From positions 744,001-808,000 of the forward strand of contig OU452217.1 in NCBI GenBank assembly GCA_911728435.2: a DNA stretch of 64,000 nt. Reading direction: 5' to 3'. The position numbers and the translations under genes are program-made. The notes beneath the pieces were generated by a model. It was not told where the DNA came from and searched no databases. It worked only from the letters and a program-made list of their open reading frames with translations. Shown here piece by piece: positions 38,701 to 51,699 of the stretch (positions are counted from its first letter, which is position 1; each line of letters begins with the position of its first letter). The stretch comes from Apoderus coryli (Eukaryota; Arthropoda; Insecta; Coleoptera; Attelabidae).

Positions 38701-40429
38701 TTAGTTGAGAAATTGTGTTATTTAGATTTAAAAAGTAAAGTTTCTATCAAAAAGCTGTTTTCTCTCTAAGAATTTAAAACTAAATTTTATTAGGAAAAAG
38801 AAATTAGAATAAGCATAAAAAAAGCAATTTAGAACGAATTAGAGCGTTTAGTTCAGAAATTGTGTTATTTAGATTTAAAAAGTAAAGTTTCCAACAAAAA
38901 GCTTTTTTCTCTTTTAGAATTTAAAACTAAATTTTATTAGTTAAAAGAATTTAGAATAAGCATAAAAAAGCAATTTAGAACGAATTAGAGCGTTTAGTTA
39001 AGAAATGGTGTTATTTATATTTAAAAAGTAAAGTGTCTACCAAAAAACTGTTTTCTCTGTAAGAATTTAAAACTAAATGCGTTAGTAAAAAGAAGATAGA
39101 ATAAGCATAAAAAAACAATTTAGAACGATTTAGAGCATTTAGTTAAGAAATTGTGTTATTTAGATTTAAAAAGTAAAGTTTCTATCAAAAAGCTGTTTAC
39201 TCTCTAAGAATTTAAAACTAAATTTTATTAGGAAAAAGAAATTAGAATAAGCATAAAAAAGCAATTAGAACGAATTAGAGCGTTTAGTTAAGAAATTGTG
39301 TTATTTATATTTAAAAAGTAAAGTGTCTACCAAAAAGCTGTTTTCTCTCTAAGAATTTAAAACTAAATTTGTTAGTAAAAAGAAATATGAATAAGCATAA
39401 AAAAGCAATTTAGAACGATTTAGAGCGTTTATTTAAAAAATTGTGTTATTTATATTTAAAAAGTAAAGTGTCTACCAAAAAGCTGTTTTCTCTCTAAGAA
39501 TTTAAAACTAAATTTGTTAGTAAAAAGAAATATAAATAAGCATAAAAAAGCAATTTAGAACGATTTAGAGCGTTTATTTAAAAAATTGTGTTATTTATAT
39601 TTAAAAAGTAAAGTGTCTACCAAAAAGCTGTTTTCTCTCTAAGAATTTAAAACTAAATGTGTTAGTAAAAAGAAATATGAATAAGCATAAAAAAAGCAAT
39701 TTAGAACGATTTAGAGCGTTTATTTAAAAAATTGTGTTATTTATATTTAAAAAGTAAAGTGTCTACCAAAAAGCTGTTTTCTCTCTAAGAATTTAAAACT
39801 AAATTTGTCAGTAAAAGGAAATATGAATAAGCATAAAAAAGCAATTTAGAACGATTTAGAGCGTTTATTTAAAAAATTGTGTTATTTATATTTAAAAAGT
39901 AAAGTGTCTACCAAAAAGCTGTTTTCTCTCTAAGAATTTAAAACTAAATTTGTTAGTAAAAAGAAATATGAATAAGCATAAAAAAGCAATTTAGAACGAT
40001 TTAGAGCGTTTATTTAAAAAATTGTGTTATTTATATTTAAAAAGTAAAGTGTCTACCAAAAAGCTGTTTTCTCTCTAAGAATTTAAAACTAAATGTGTTA
40101 GTAAAAAGAAATATGAATAAGCATAAAAAAAGCAATTTAGAACGATTTAGAGCGTTTATTTAAAAAATTGTGTTATTTATATTTAAAAAGTAAAGTGTCT
40201 ACCAAAAAGCTGTTTTCTCTCTAAGAATTTAAAACTAAATGTGTTAGTAAAAAGAAATATGAATAAGCATAAAAAAGCAATTTAGAACGATTTAGAGCGT
40301 TTATTTAAAAAATTGTGTTATTTATATTTAAAAAGTAAAGTGTCTACCAAAAAGCTGTTTTCTCTCTAAGAATTTAAAACTAAATTTGTTAGTAAAAAGG
40401 AATTAGAATAAGCATGAAAAAGCAATTTA

Positions 40430-42530
40430 GAACGATTTAGAGCGTTTATTTAAAAAATTGTGTTATTTAGATTTAAAAAGTAAAGTTTCTACAAAATAGC
40501 TGTTTTCTCTCTAAGAATTTAAAACTAAATTTTATTAGGAAAAAGAAATTAGAATAAGCATAAAAAAAGCAATTTAGAACGAATTAGAGCGGTTAGTTCA
40601 GAAATTGTGTTATTTAGATTTAAAAAGTAAAGTTTCTAACAAAAAGCTGTTTTCTCTTTTAGAATTTAAAACTAAATTTTATTAGTTAAAAGAATTTAGA
40701 ATAAGCATAAAAAAGCAATTTAGAACGAATTAGAGCGTTTAGTTAAGAAATGGTGTTATTTATATTTAAAAAGTAAAGTGTCTACCAAAAAACTGTTTTC
40801 TCTGTAAGAATTTAAAACTAAATGCGTTAGTAAAAAGAAGATAGAATAAGCATAAAAAAAACAATTTAGAACGATTTAGAGTATTTAGTTAAGAAATTGT
40901 GTTATTTAGATTTAAAAAGTAAAGTTTCTATCAAAAAGCTGTTTACTCTCTAAGAATTTAAAACTAAATTTTATTAGGAAAAAGAAATTAGAATAAGCAT
41001 AAAAAAGCAATTAGAACGAATTAGAGCGTTTAGTTAAGAAATTGTGTTATTTATATTTAAAAAGTAAAGTGTCTACCAAAAAGCTGTTTTCTCTCTAAGA
41101 ATTTAAAACTAAATTTGTTAGTAAAAATAAATTAGAATAAGCATAATAAAGCAGTTTAGAACGATTTAGAGCGTTTATTTAAAAAATTGTGTTATTTAGA
41201 TTTAAAAAGTAAAGTTTCTACCAAAAAGCTGTTTTCTCTCTAAGAATTTAAAACCAAATTTTATTAGGAAAAATAAATTAGAGTGAGCATAAAAAAGCAA
41301 TTTTTAACGAATTAGAGCGTTTAGTTCAGAAATTGTGTTATTTAGATTTAAAAAGTAAATTGTCTACCAAAAAGCTGTGTTCTCTCTAAGAATTTAAAAC
41401 TAAATTTGTTAGTAAAAAGAAATTAGAATAAGCATAAAAAAGCAATTTAGAACGATTTAGAGCGTTTATTTAAAAAATTGTGTTATTTAGATTTAAAAAG
41501 TAAAGTTTCTACAAAATAGCTGTTTTCTCTCTAAGAATTTAAAACTAAATTTTATTAGGAAAAAGAAATTAGAATAAGCATAAAAAAAGCAATTTAGAAC
41601 GAATTAGAGCGTTTAGTTCAGAAATTGTGTTATTTAGATTTAAAAAGTAAAGTTTCTAACAAAAAGCTGTTTTCTCTTTTAGAATTTAAAACTAAATTTT
41701 ATTAGTTAAAAGAATTTAGAATAAGCATAAAAAAGCAATTTAGAACGAATTAGAGCGTTTAGTTAAGAAATGGTGTTATTTATATTTAAAAAGTAAAGTG
41801 TCTACCAAAAAACTGTTTTCTCTGTAAGAATTTAAAACTAAATGCGTTAGTAAAAAGAAGATAGAATAAGCATAAAAAAAACAATTTAGAACGATTTAGA
41901 GTATTTAGTTAAGAAATTGTGTTATTTAGATTTAAAAAGTAAAGTTTCTATCAAAAAGCTGTTTACTCTCTAAGAATTTAAAACTAAATTTTATTAGGAA
42001 AAAGAAATTAGAATAAGCATAAAAAAGCAATTAGAACGAATTAGAGCGTTTAGTTAAGAAATTGTGTTATTTATATTTAAAAAGTAAAGTGTCTACCAAA
42101 AAGCTGTTTTCTCTCTAAGAATTTAAAACTAAATTTGTTAGTAAAAATAAATTAGAATAAGCATAATAAAGCAGTTTAGAACGATTTAGAGCGTTTATTT
42201 AAAAAATTGTGTTATTTAGATTTAAAAAGTAAAGTTTCTACCAAAAAGCTGTTTTCTCTCTAAAATTTAAAACCAAATTTTATTAGGAAAAATAAATTAG
42301 AGTAAGCATAAAAAAGCAATTTTTAACGAATTAGAGCGTTTAGTTCAGAAATTGTGTTATTTAGATTTAAAAAGTAAATTGTCTACCAAAAAGCTGTTTT
42401 CTCTCTAAGAATTTAAAACTAAATTTGTTAGTAAAAAGAAATTAGAATAAGCATAAAAAAGCAATTTAGAACGATTTAGAGCGTTTATTTAAAAAATTGT
42501 GTTATTTAGATTTAAAAAGTAAAGTTTCTA
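40430..42530 (+). repeat. Tandem duplication of a 7-monomer, 1,020-bp unit
   Basis: Copy 1 is about 40,430-41,449 and copy 2 about 41,450-42,530. The rare AGAGTATTTAG start (near 40,879 and 41,899), AACCAAATTTTATT (near 41,252 and 42,271) and AGCATAATAAAGCAG occur in both. Differences are GCGGTTAG against GCGTTTAG near 40,589, a short deletion in CTAAGAATTT near 42,263, and AGAGTGAGC against AGAGTAAGC. Copy 1 starts inside the end of the second 3,984-bp unit, so this duplication overlaps that one. Confidence 0.8.
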
Positions 42531-43489
42531 CCAAAAAGCTGTTTTCTCTCTAAGAATTTAAAACTAAATTTTATTAGGAAAAAGAAATTAGAATAAAAAT
42601 TAAAAAGCAATTTAGAACGAATTAGAGCGTTTAGTTAAGAAATTGTGTTATTTATATTTAAAAAGTAAAGTGTCTACCAACAAGCTGTTTTCTCTCTAAG
42701 AATTTAAAACTAAATTTGTTAGTAAAAATAAATTAGAATAAGCATAAAAAAGCAGTTTAGAACGATTTAGAGCGTTTAGTTAAGAAATGGTGTTATTTAT
42801 ATTTAAAAAGTAAAGTGTCTACCAAAAAACTGTTTTCTCTTTTAGAATGTAAAACTAAATTTATTAGTAAAAAGAAATTAGAATAAGCATAAAAAAGCAA
42901 TTTAGAACGCATTAGAGCGTTTATTTAAAAAATTGTGTTATTTAGATTTAAAAAGTAAAGTTTCTACAAAATAGCTGTTTTCTCTCTAAGAATTTAAAAC
43001 TAAATTTTATTAGGCAAAAGAAATTAGAATAAGCATAAAAAAAGCAATTTAGAACGAATTAGAACGTTTAGTTCAGAAATTGTGTTATTTAGATTTAAAA
43101 AGTAAAGTTTCTAACAAAAAGCTGTTTTCTCTTTTAGAATTTAAAACTAAATTTTATTAGTTAAAAGAATTTAGAATAAGCATAGAAAAGCAATTTAGAA
43201 CGATTTAGAGCGTTTAGTTAAGAAATGGTGTTATTTATATTTAAAAAGTAAAGTGTCTACCAAAAAACTGTTTTCTCTGTAAGAATTTAAAACTAAATGC
43301 GTTAGTAAAAAGAAGATAGAATAAGCATAAAAAAACAATTTAGAACGATTTAGAGCATTTAGTTAAGAAATTGTGTTATTTAGATTTAAAAAGTAAAGTT
43401 TCTATCAAAAAGCTGTTTACTCTCTAAGAATTTAAAACTAAATTTTATTAGGAAAAAGAGATTAGAATAAGCATAAAAAAGCAATTAGA

Positions 43490-46400
43490 ACGAATTAGAG
43501 CGTTTAGTTAAGAAGTTGTGTTATTTATATTTAAAAAGTAAAGTGTCTACCAAAAAGTTGTTTTCTCTCTAAGAATTTAAAACTAAATTTGTTAGTAAAA
43601 AGAAATATGATAAAGCATAAAAAAGCAATTTAGAACGATATAGAGCGTTTATTTAAAAAATTGTTTTATTTATATTTAAAAAGTAAAGTGTCTACCAAAA
43701 AGCTGTTTTCTCTTTTAAAATTTAAAACTAAATTTTATTAGTAAAAAGAAATTAAATAAGCATAAAAAAGCAATTTAGAACGAATTAGAGCGTTTACTTA
43801 GAAAAATGTGTTATTTATATTTAAAAAGTAAAGTGTCTACCAAAAAGCTGTTTTCTCTCTAAGAATTTAAAACTAAATTTGTTAGTAAAAATAAATTAGA
43901 ATAAGCATAATAAAGCAGTTTAGAACGATTTAGAGCGTTTATTTAAAAAATTGTGTTATTTATATATAAAAAGTAAAGTTTCTACCAAAAAGCTGTTTTC
44001 TCTCTAAGAATTTAAAACTAAATTTTATTAGGAAAAAGAAATTAGAGTAAGCATAAAAAAGCAATTTATAACGAATTAGAGCGTTTAGTTAAGAAATTGT
44101 GTTATTTAGATTTAAAAAGTAAAGTGTCTACCAAAAAGCTGTTTTCACTCTAAGAATTTAAAACTAAATTTGTTAGTAAAAAGGAATTAGAATAAGCATG
44201 AAAAAGCAATTTAGAACGATTTAGAGCGTTTATTTAAAAAATTGTGTTATTTAGACTTAAAAAGTATAAAGTTTCTACACAAAAGCTGTTTTCTCTCTAA
44301 GAATTTAAAACTAAATTTTATTAGGAAAAAGAAATTAGAATAAGCATAAAAAAAGCAATTTAGAACGAATTAGAGCGTTTAGTTCAAAAATTGTGTTATT
44401 TAGATTTAAAAAGTAAAGTTTCTAACAAAAAGCTGTTTTCTCTTTTAGAATTTAAAACTAAATTTTATTAGTTAAAAGAAATTAGAATAAGCATAAAAAA
44501 GCAATTTAGAACGAATTAGAGCGTTTAGTTAAGAAATGGTGTTATTTATATTTAAAAAGTAAAGTGTCTACCAAAAAACTATTTTCTCTGTAAGAATTTA
44601 AAACTAAATGCGTTAGTAAAAAGAAGATAGAATAAGCATAAAAAAGCAATTTAGAACGATTTAGAGCGTTTAGTTAAGAAATTGTGTTATTTAGATTTAA
44701 AAAGTAAAATTTCTATCAAAAAGCTGTTTACTCTCTAAGAATTTAAAACTAAATTTTATTAGGAAAAAGAAATTACAATAAGCATAAAAAAGCAATTAGA
44801 ACGAATTAGAGCGTTTAGTTAAGAAATTGTGTTATTTATATTTAAAAAGTAAAGTGTCTACCAAGAAGCTGTTTTCTCTCTAAGAATTTAAAACTAAATT
44901 TGTTAGTAAAAAGAATTATGATAAAGCATAAAAAAGCAATTTAGAACGATTTAGAGCATTTATTTAAAAAATTGTGTTATTTAGATTTAAAAAGTAAAGT
45001 TTCTACAAAAAAGCTGTTTTCTCTCTAAGAATTTAAAACTAAATTTTATTAGGAAAAAGAAATTAGAATAAGCATAAAAAAAGCAATTTAGAACGAATTA
45101 GAGCGTTTAGTTCAGAAATTGTGTTATTTAGATTTAAAAAGTAAAGTTTCTAACAAAAAGCTGTTTTCTCTTTTAGAATTTAAAACAAAATTTTATTAGT
45201 TAAAAGAAATTAGAATAAGCATAAAAAAGCAATTTAGAACGAATTAGAGCGTTTAGTTAAGAAATGGTGTTATTTATATTTAAAAAGTAAAGTGTCTACC
45301 AAAAAACTGTTTTCTCTCTAAGAATTTAAAACTAAATTTGTTAGTAAAAAGAAATATGATAAAGCATAAAAAAGCAATTTAGAACGATTTAGAGCGTTTA
45401 TTTAAGAAATTGTTTTATTTATATTTAAAAAGTAAAGTGCCTACCAAAAAGCTGTTTTCTCTTTTAAAATTTAAAACTAAATTTTATTAGTAAAAAGAAA
45501 TTAAATAAGCATAAAAAAGCAATTTAGAACGAATTAGAGCGTTTACTTAGAAAAATGTGTTATTTATATTTAAAAAGTAAAGTGTCTACCAAAAAGCTGT
45601 TTTCTCTCTAAGAATTTAAAACTAAATTTGTTAGTAAAAATAAATTAGAATAAGCATAATAAAGCAGTTTAGAACGATTTAGAGCGTTTATTTAAAAAAT
45701 TGTGTTATTTATATATAAAAAGTAAAGTTTCTACCAAAAAGCTGTTTTCTCTCTAAGAATTTAAAACTAAATTTTATTAGGAAAAAGAAATTAGAGTAAG
45801 CATAAAAAAGCAATTTATAACGAATTAGAGCGTTTAGTTAAGAAATTGTGTTATTTAGATTTAAAAAGTAAAGTGTCTACCAAAAAGCTGTTTTCACTCT
45901 AAGAATTTAAAACTAAATTTGTTAGTAAAAAGGAATTAGAATAAGCATGAAAAAGCAATTTAGAACGATTTAGAGCGTTTATTTAAAAAATTGTGTTATT
46001 TAGACTTAAAAAGTAAAGTTTCTACAAAAAAGCTGTTTTCTCTCTAAGAATTTAAAACTAAATTTTATTAGGAAAAAGAAATTAGAATAAGCATAAAAAA
46101 AGCAATTTAGAACGAATTAGAGCGTTTAGTTCAAAAATTGTGTTATTTAGATTTAAAAAGTAAAGTTTCTAACAAAAAGCTGTTTTCTCTTTTAGAATTT
46201 AAAACTAAATTTTATTAGTTAAAAGAAATTAGAATAAGCATAAAAAAGCAATTTAGAACGAATTAGAGCGTTTAGTTAAGAAATGGTGTTATTTATATTT
46301 AAAAAGTAAAGTGTCTACCAAAAAACTGTTTTCTCTGTAAGAATTAAAAACTAAATGCGTTAGTAAAAAGAAGATAGAATAAGCATAAAAAAGCAATTTA

Positions 46401-49400
46401 GAACGATTTAGAGCGTTTAGTTAAGAAATTGTGTTATTTAGATTTAAAAAGTAAAGTTTGTATCAAAAAGCTGTTTACTCTCTAAGAATTTAAAACTAAA
46501 TTTTATTAGGAAAAAGAAATTACAATAAGCATAAAAAAGCAATTAGAACGAATTAGAGCGTTTAGTTAAGAAATTGTGTTATTTATATTTAAAAAGTAAA
46601 GTGTCTACCAAGAAGCTGTTTTCTCTCTAAGAATTTAAAACTAAATTTGTTAGTAAAAAGAAATATGATAAAGCATAAAAAAGCAATTTAGAACGATTTA
46701 GAGCATTTATTTAAAAAATTGTGTTATTTAGATTTAAAAAGTAAAGTTTCTACAAAAAAGCTGTTTTCTCTCTAAGAATTTAAAACTAAATTTTATTAGG
46801 AAAAAGAAATTAGAATAAGCATAAAAAAAGCAATTTAGAACGAATTAGAGCGTTTAGTTCAGAAATTGTGTTATTTAGATTTAAAAAGTAAAGTTTCTAA
46901 CAAAAAGCTGTTTTCTCTTTTAGAATTTAAAACAAAATTTTATTAGTTAAAAGAAATTAGAATAAGCATAAAAAAGCAATTTAGAACGAATTAGAGCGTT
47001 TAGTTAAGAAATGGTGTTATTTATATTTAAAAAGTAAAGTGTCTACCAAAAAACTGTTTTCTCGGTAAGAATTTAAAACTAAATGCGTTAGTAAAAAGAA
47101 GATAGAATAAGCATAAGAAAGCAATTTAGAACGATTTAGAGCATTTAGTTAAGAAATTGTGTTATTTAGATTTAAAAAGTAAAATTTCTATCAAAAAGCT
47201 GTTTACTCTCTAAGAATTTAAAACTAAATTTTATTAGGAAAAAGAAATTACAATAAGCATAAAAAAGCAATTAGAACGAATTAGAGCGTTTAGTTAAGAA
47301 GTTGTGTTATTTATATTTAAAAAGTAAAGTGTCTACCAAAAAGTTGTTTTCTCTCTAAGAATTTAAAACTAAATTTGTTAGTAAAAAGAAATATGATAAA
47401 GCATAAAAAAGCAATTTAGAACGATATAGAGCGTTTATTTAAAAAATTGTTTTATTTATATTTAAAAAGTAAAGTGTCTACCAAAAAGCTGTTTTCTCTT
47501 TTAAAATTTAAAACTAAATTTTATTAGTAAAAAGAAATTAAATAAGCATAAAAAAGCAATTTAGAACGAATTAGAGCGTTTACTTAGAAAAATGTGTTAT
47601 TTATATTTAAAAAGTAAAGTGTCTACCAAAAAGCTGTTTTCTCTCTAAGAATTTAAAACTAAATTTGTTAGTAAAAATAAATTAGAATAAGCATAATAAA
47701 GCAGTTTAGAACGATTTAGAGCGTTTATTTAAAAAATTGTGTTATTTATATATAAAAAGTAAAGTTTCTACCAAAAAGCTGTTTTCTCTCTAAGAATTTA
47801 AAACTAAATTTTATTAGGAAAAAGAAATTAGAGTAAGCATAAAAAAGCAATTTATAACGAATTAGAGCGTTTAGTTAAGAAATTGTGTTATTTAGATTTA
47901 AAAAGTAAAGTGTCTACCAAAAAGCTGTTTTCACTCTAAGAATTTAAAACTAAATTTGTTAGTAAAAAGGAATTAGAATAAGCATGAAAAAGCAATTTAG
48001 AACGATTTAGAGCGTTTATTTAAAAAATTGTGTTATTTAGACTTAAAAAGTATAAAGTTTCTACACAAAAGCTGTTTTCTCTCTAAGAATTTAAAACTAA
48101 ATTTTATTAGGAAAAAGAAATTAGAATAAGCATAAAAAAAGCAATTTAGAACGAATTAGAGCGTTTAGTTCAAAAATTGTGTTATTTAGATTTAAAAAGT
48201 AAAGTTTCTAACAAAAAGCTGTTTTCTCTTTTAGAATTTAAAACTAAATTTTATTAGTTAAAAGAAATTAGAATAAGCATAAAAAAGCAATTTAGAACGA
48301 ATTAGAGCGTTTAGTTAAGAAATGGTGTTATTTATATTTAAAAAGTAAAGTGTCTACCAAAAAACTATTTTCTCTGTAAGAATTTAAAACTAAATGCGTT
48401 AGTAAAAAGAAGATAGAATAAGCATAAAAAAGCAATTTAGAACGATTTAGAGCGTTTAGTTAAGAAATTGTGTTATTTAGATTTAAAAAGTAAAATTTCT
48501 ATCAAAAAGCTGTTTACTCTCTAAGAATTTAAAACTAAATTTTATTAGGAAAAAGAAATTACAATAAGCATAAAAAAGCAATTAGAACGAATTAGAGCGT
48601 TTAGTTAAGAAATTGTGTTATTTATATTTAAAAAGTAAAGTGTCTACCAAGAAGCTGTTTTCTCTCTAAGAATTTAAAACTAAATTTGTTAGTAAAAAGA
48701 ATTATGATAAAGCATAAAAAAGCAATTTAGAACGATTTAGAGCATTTATTTAAAAAATTGTGTTATTTAGATTTAAAAAGTAAAGTTTCTACAAAAAAGC
48801 TGTTTTCTCTCTAAGAATTTAAAACTAAATTTTATTAGGAAAAAGAAATTAGAATAAGCATAAAAAAAGCAATTTAGAACGAATTAGAGCGTTTAGTTCA
48901 GAAATTGTGTTATTTAGATTTAAAAAGTAAAGTTTCTAACAAAAAGCTGTTTTCTCTTTTAGAATTTAAAACAAAATTTTATTAGTTAAAAGAAATTAGA
49001 ATAAGCATAAAAAAGCAATTTAGAACGAATTAGAGCGTTTAGTTAAGAAATGGTGTTATTTATATTTAAAAAGTAAAGTGTCTACCAAAAAACTGTTTTC
49101 TCTCTAAGAATTTAAAACTAAATTTGTTAGTAAAAAGAAATATGATAAAGCATAAAAAAGCAATTTAGAACGATTTAGAGCGTTTATTTAAAAAATTGTT
49201 TTATTTATATTTAAAAAGTAAAGTGCCTACCAAAAAGCTGTTTTCTCTTTTAAAATTTAAAACTAAATTTTATTAGTAAAAAGAAATTAAATAAGCATAA
49301 AAAAGCAATTTAGAACGAATTAGAGCGTTTACTTAGAAAAATGTGTTATTTATATTTAAAAAGTAAAGTGTCTACCAAAAAGCTGTTTTCTCTCTAAGAA

Positions 49401-51060
49401 TTTAAAACTAAATTTGTTAGTAAAAATAAATTAGAATAAGCATAATAAAGCAGTTTAGAACGATTTAGAGCGTTTATTTAAAAAATTGTGTTATTTATAT
49501 ATAAAAAGTAAAGTTTCTACCAAAAAGCTGTTTTCTCTCTAAGAATTTAAAACTAAATTTTATTAGGAAAAAGAAATTAGAGTAAGCATAAAAAAGCAAT
49601 TTATAACGAATTAGAGCGTTTAGTTAAGAAATTGTGTTATTTAGATTTAAAAAGTAAAGTGTCTACCAAAAAGCTGTTTTCACTCTAAGAATTTAAAACT
49701 AAATTTGTTAGTAAAAAGGAATTAGAATAAGCATGAAAAAGCAATTTAGAACGATTTAGAGCGTTTATTTAAAAAATTGTGTTATTTAGACTTAAAAAGT
49801 AAAGTTTCTACAAAAAAGCTGTTTTCTCTCTAAGAATTTAAAACTAAATTTTATTAGGAAAAAGAAATTAGAATAAGCATAAAAAAAGCAATTTAGAACG
49901 AATTAGAGCGTTTAGTTCAAAAATTGTGTTATTTAGATTTAAAAAGTAAAGTTTCTAACAAAAAGCTGTTTTCTCTTTTAGAATTTAAAACTAAATTTTA
50001 TTAGTTAAAAGAAATTAGAATAAGCATAAAAAAGCAATTTAGAACGAATTAGAGCGTTTAGTTAAGAAATGGTGTTATTTATATTTAAAAAGTAAAGTGT
50101 CTACCAAAAAACTGTTTTCTCTGTAAGAATTAAAAACTAAATGCGTTAGTAAAAAGAAGATAGAATAAGCATAAAAAAGCAATTTAGAACGATTTAGAGC
50201 GTTTAGTTAAGAAATTGTGTTATTTAGATTTAAAAAGTAAAGTTTGTATCAAAAAGCTGTTTACTCTCTAAGAATTTAAAACTAAATTTTATTAGGAAAA
50301 AGAAATTACAATAAGCATAAGAAAGCAATTAGAACGAATTAGAGCGTTTAGTTAAGAAATTGTGTTATTTATATTTAAAAAGTAAAGTGTCTACCAAGAA
50401 GCTGTTTTCTCTCTAAGAATTTAAAACTAAATTTGTTAGTAAAAAGAAATATGATAAAGCATAAAAAAGCAATTTAGAACGATTTAGAGCATTTATTTAA
50501 AAAATTGTGTTATTTAGATTTAAAAAGTAAAGTTTCTACAAAAAAGCTGTTTTCTCTCTAAGAATTTAAAACTAAATTTTATTAGGAAAAAGAAATTAGA
50601 ATAAGCATAAAAAAAGCAATTTAGAACGAATTAGAGCGTTTAATTCAGAAATTGTGTTATTTAGATTTAAAAAGTAAAGTTTCTAACAAAAAGCTGTTTT
50701 CTCTTTTAGAATTTAAAACTAAATTTTATTAGTTAAAAGAAATTAGAATAAGCATAAAAAAGCAATTTAGAACGAATTAGAGCGTTTAGTTAAGAAATGG
50801 TGTTATTTATATTTAAAAAGTAAAGTGTCTACCAAAAAACTGTTTTCTCTGTAAGAATTTAAAACTAAATGCGTTAGTAAAAAGAAGATAGAATAAGCAT
50901 AAGAAAGCAATTTAGAACGATTTAGAGCGTTTAGTTAAGAAATTGTGTTATTTAGATTTAAAAAGTAAAGTTTCTATCAAAAAGCTGTTTACTCTCTAAG
51001 AATTTAAAACTAAATTTTATTATGAAAAAGAAATTAGAATAAGCATAAAAAAGCAATTAG
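43490..51060 (+). repeat. Tandem duplication of a 3,786-bp higher-order unit (26 monomers)
   Basis: Copy 1 is about 43,490-47,275 and copy 2 about 47,276-51,060. Private variants pair at exactly 3,786 bp: AGAAGTTGTG at 43,511 and 47,297, AAAGTATAAAG at 44,261 and 48,047, and GTGCCTACC at 45,437 and 49,223. Inside the unit an older repeat is visible: the TATATATAAA variant occurs at 43,961, 45,710, 47,747 and 49,496, dividing each unit into 12- and 14-monomer halves. Copies diverge slightly in their last few monomers (for example AAAACAAAATTTT near 46,932 against AAAACTAAATTTT). Confidence 0.85.
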
Positions 51061-51699
51061 AACGAATTAGAGCGTTTAGTTAAGAAATTGTGTTATTTAT
51101 ATTTAAAAAGTAAAGTGTCTACCAAAAAGCTGTTTTCTCTCTAAGAATTTAAAACTAAATTTGTTGGTAAAAAGAAATATGATAAAGCATAAAAAAGCAA
51201 TTTAGAACGATTTAGAGCATTTATTTAAAAAATTGTTTTATTTATATTTAAAAAGTAAAGTGTCTACCAAAAAGCTGTTTTCTCTTTTAAAATTTAAAAC
51301 TAAATTTTATTAGTAAAAAGAAATTAAATAAGCATAAAAAAGCAATTTAGAACGAATTAGAGCGTTTACTTAGAAAAATGTGTTATTTATATTTAAAAAG
51401 TAAAGTGTCTACCAAAAAGCTGTTTTCTCTCTAAGAATTTAAAACTAAATTTGTTAGTCAAAATAAATTAGAATAAGCATAATAAAGCAGTTTAGAACGA
51501 TTTAGAGCGTTTATTTAAAAAATTGTGTTATTTATATATAAAAAGTAAAGTTTCTACCAAAAAGCTGTTTTCTCTCTAAGAATTTAAAACTAAATTTTAT
51601 TAGAAAAAGAAATTAGAGTAAGCATAAAAAAGCAATTTATAACGAATTAGAGCGTTTAGTTAAGAAATTGTGTTATTTAGATTTAAAAAGTAAAGTGTC

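Larger units (their letters stand above)
33000..40968 (+). repeat. Tandem duplication of a 3,984-bp higher-order unit (27 monomers)
   Basis: Copy 1 is about 33,000-36,984 and copy 2 about 36,985-40,968. Very rare variants pair at exactly 3,984 bp: TAGCCGGTTTC at 33,697 and 37,681, and GAGCGGTTAG with GCGGTT at 36,605 and 40,589. The unit holds 27 monomers, two of them long (172 bp), which is why its length is not a multiple of 145. The left limit is set where AATTTCAAAC (copy 1 side, near 32,991) stops matching. I saw almost no differences between the copies, which implies a recent event. Confidence 0.88.
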
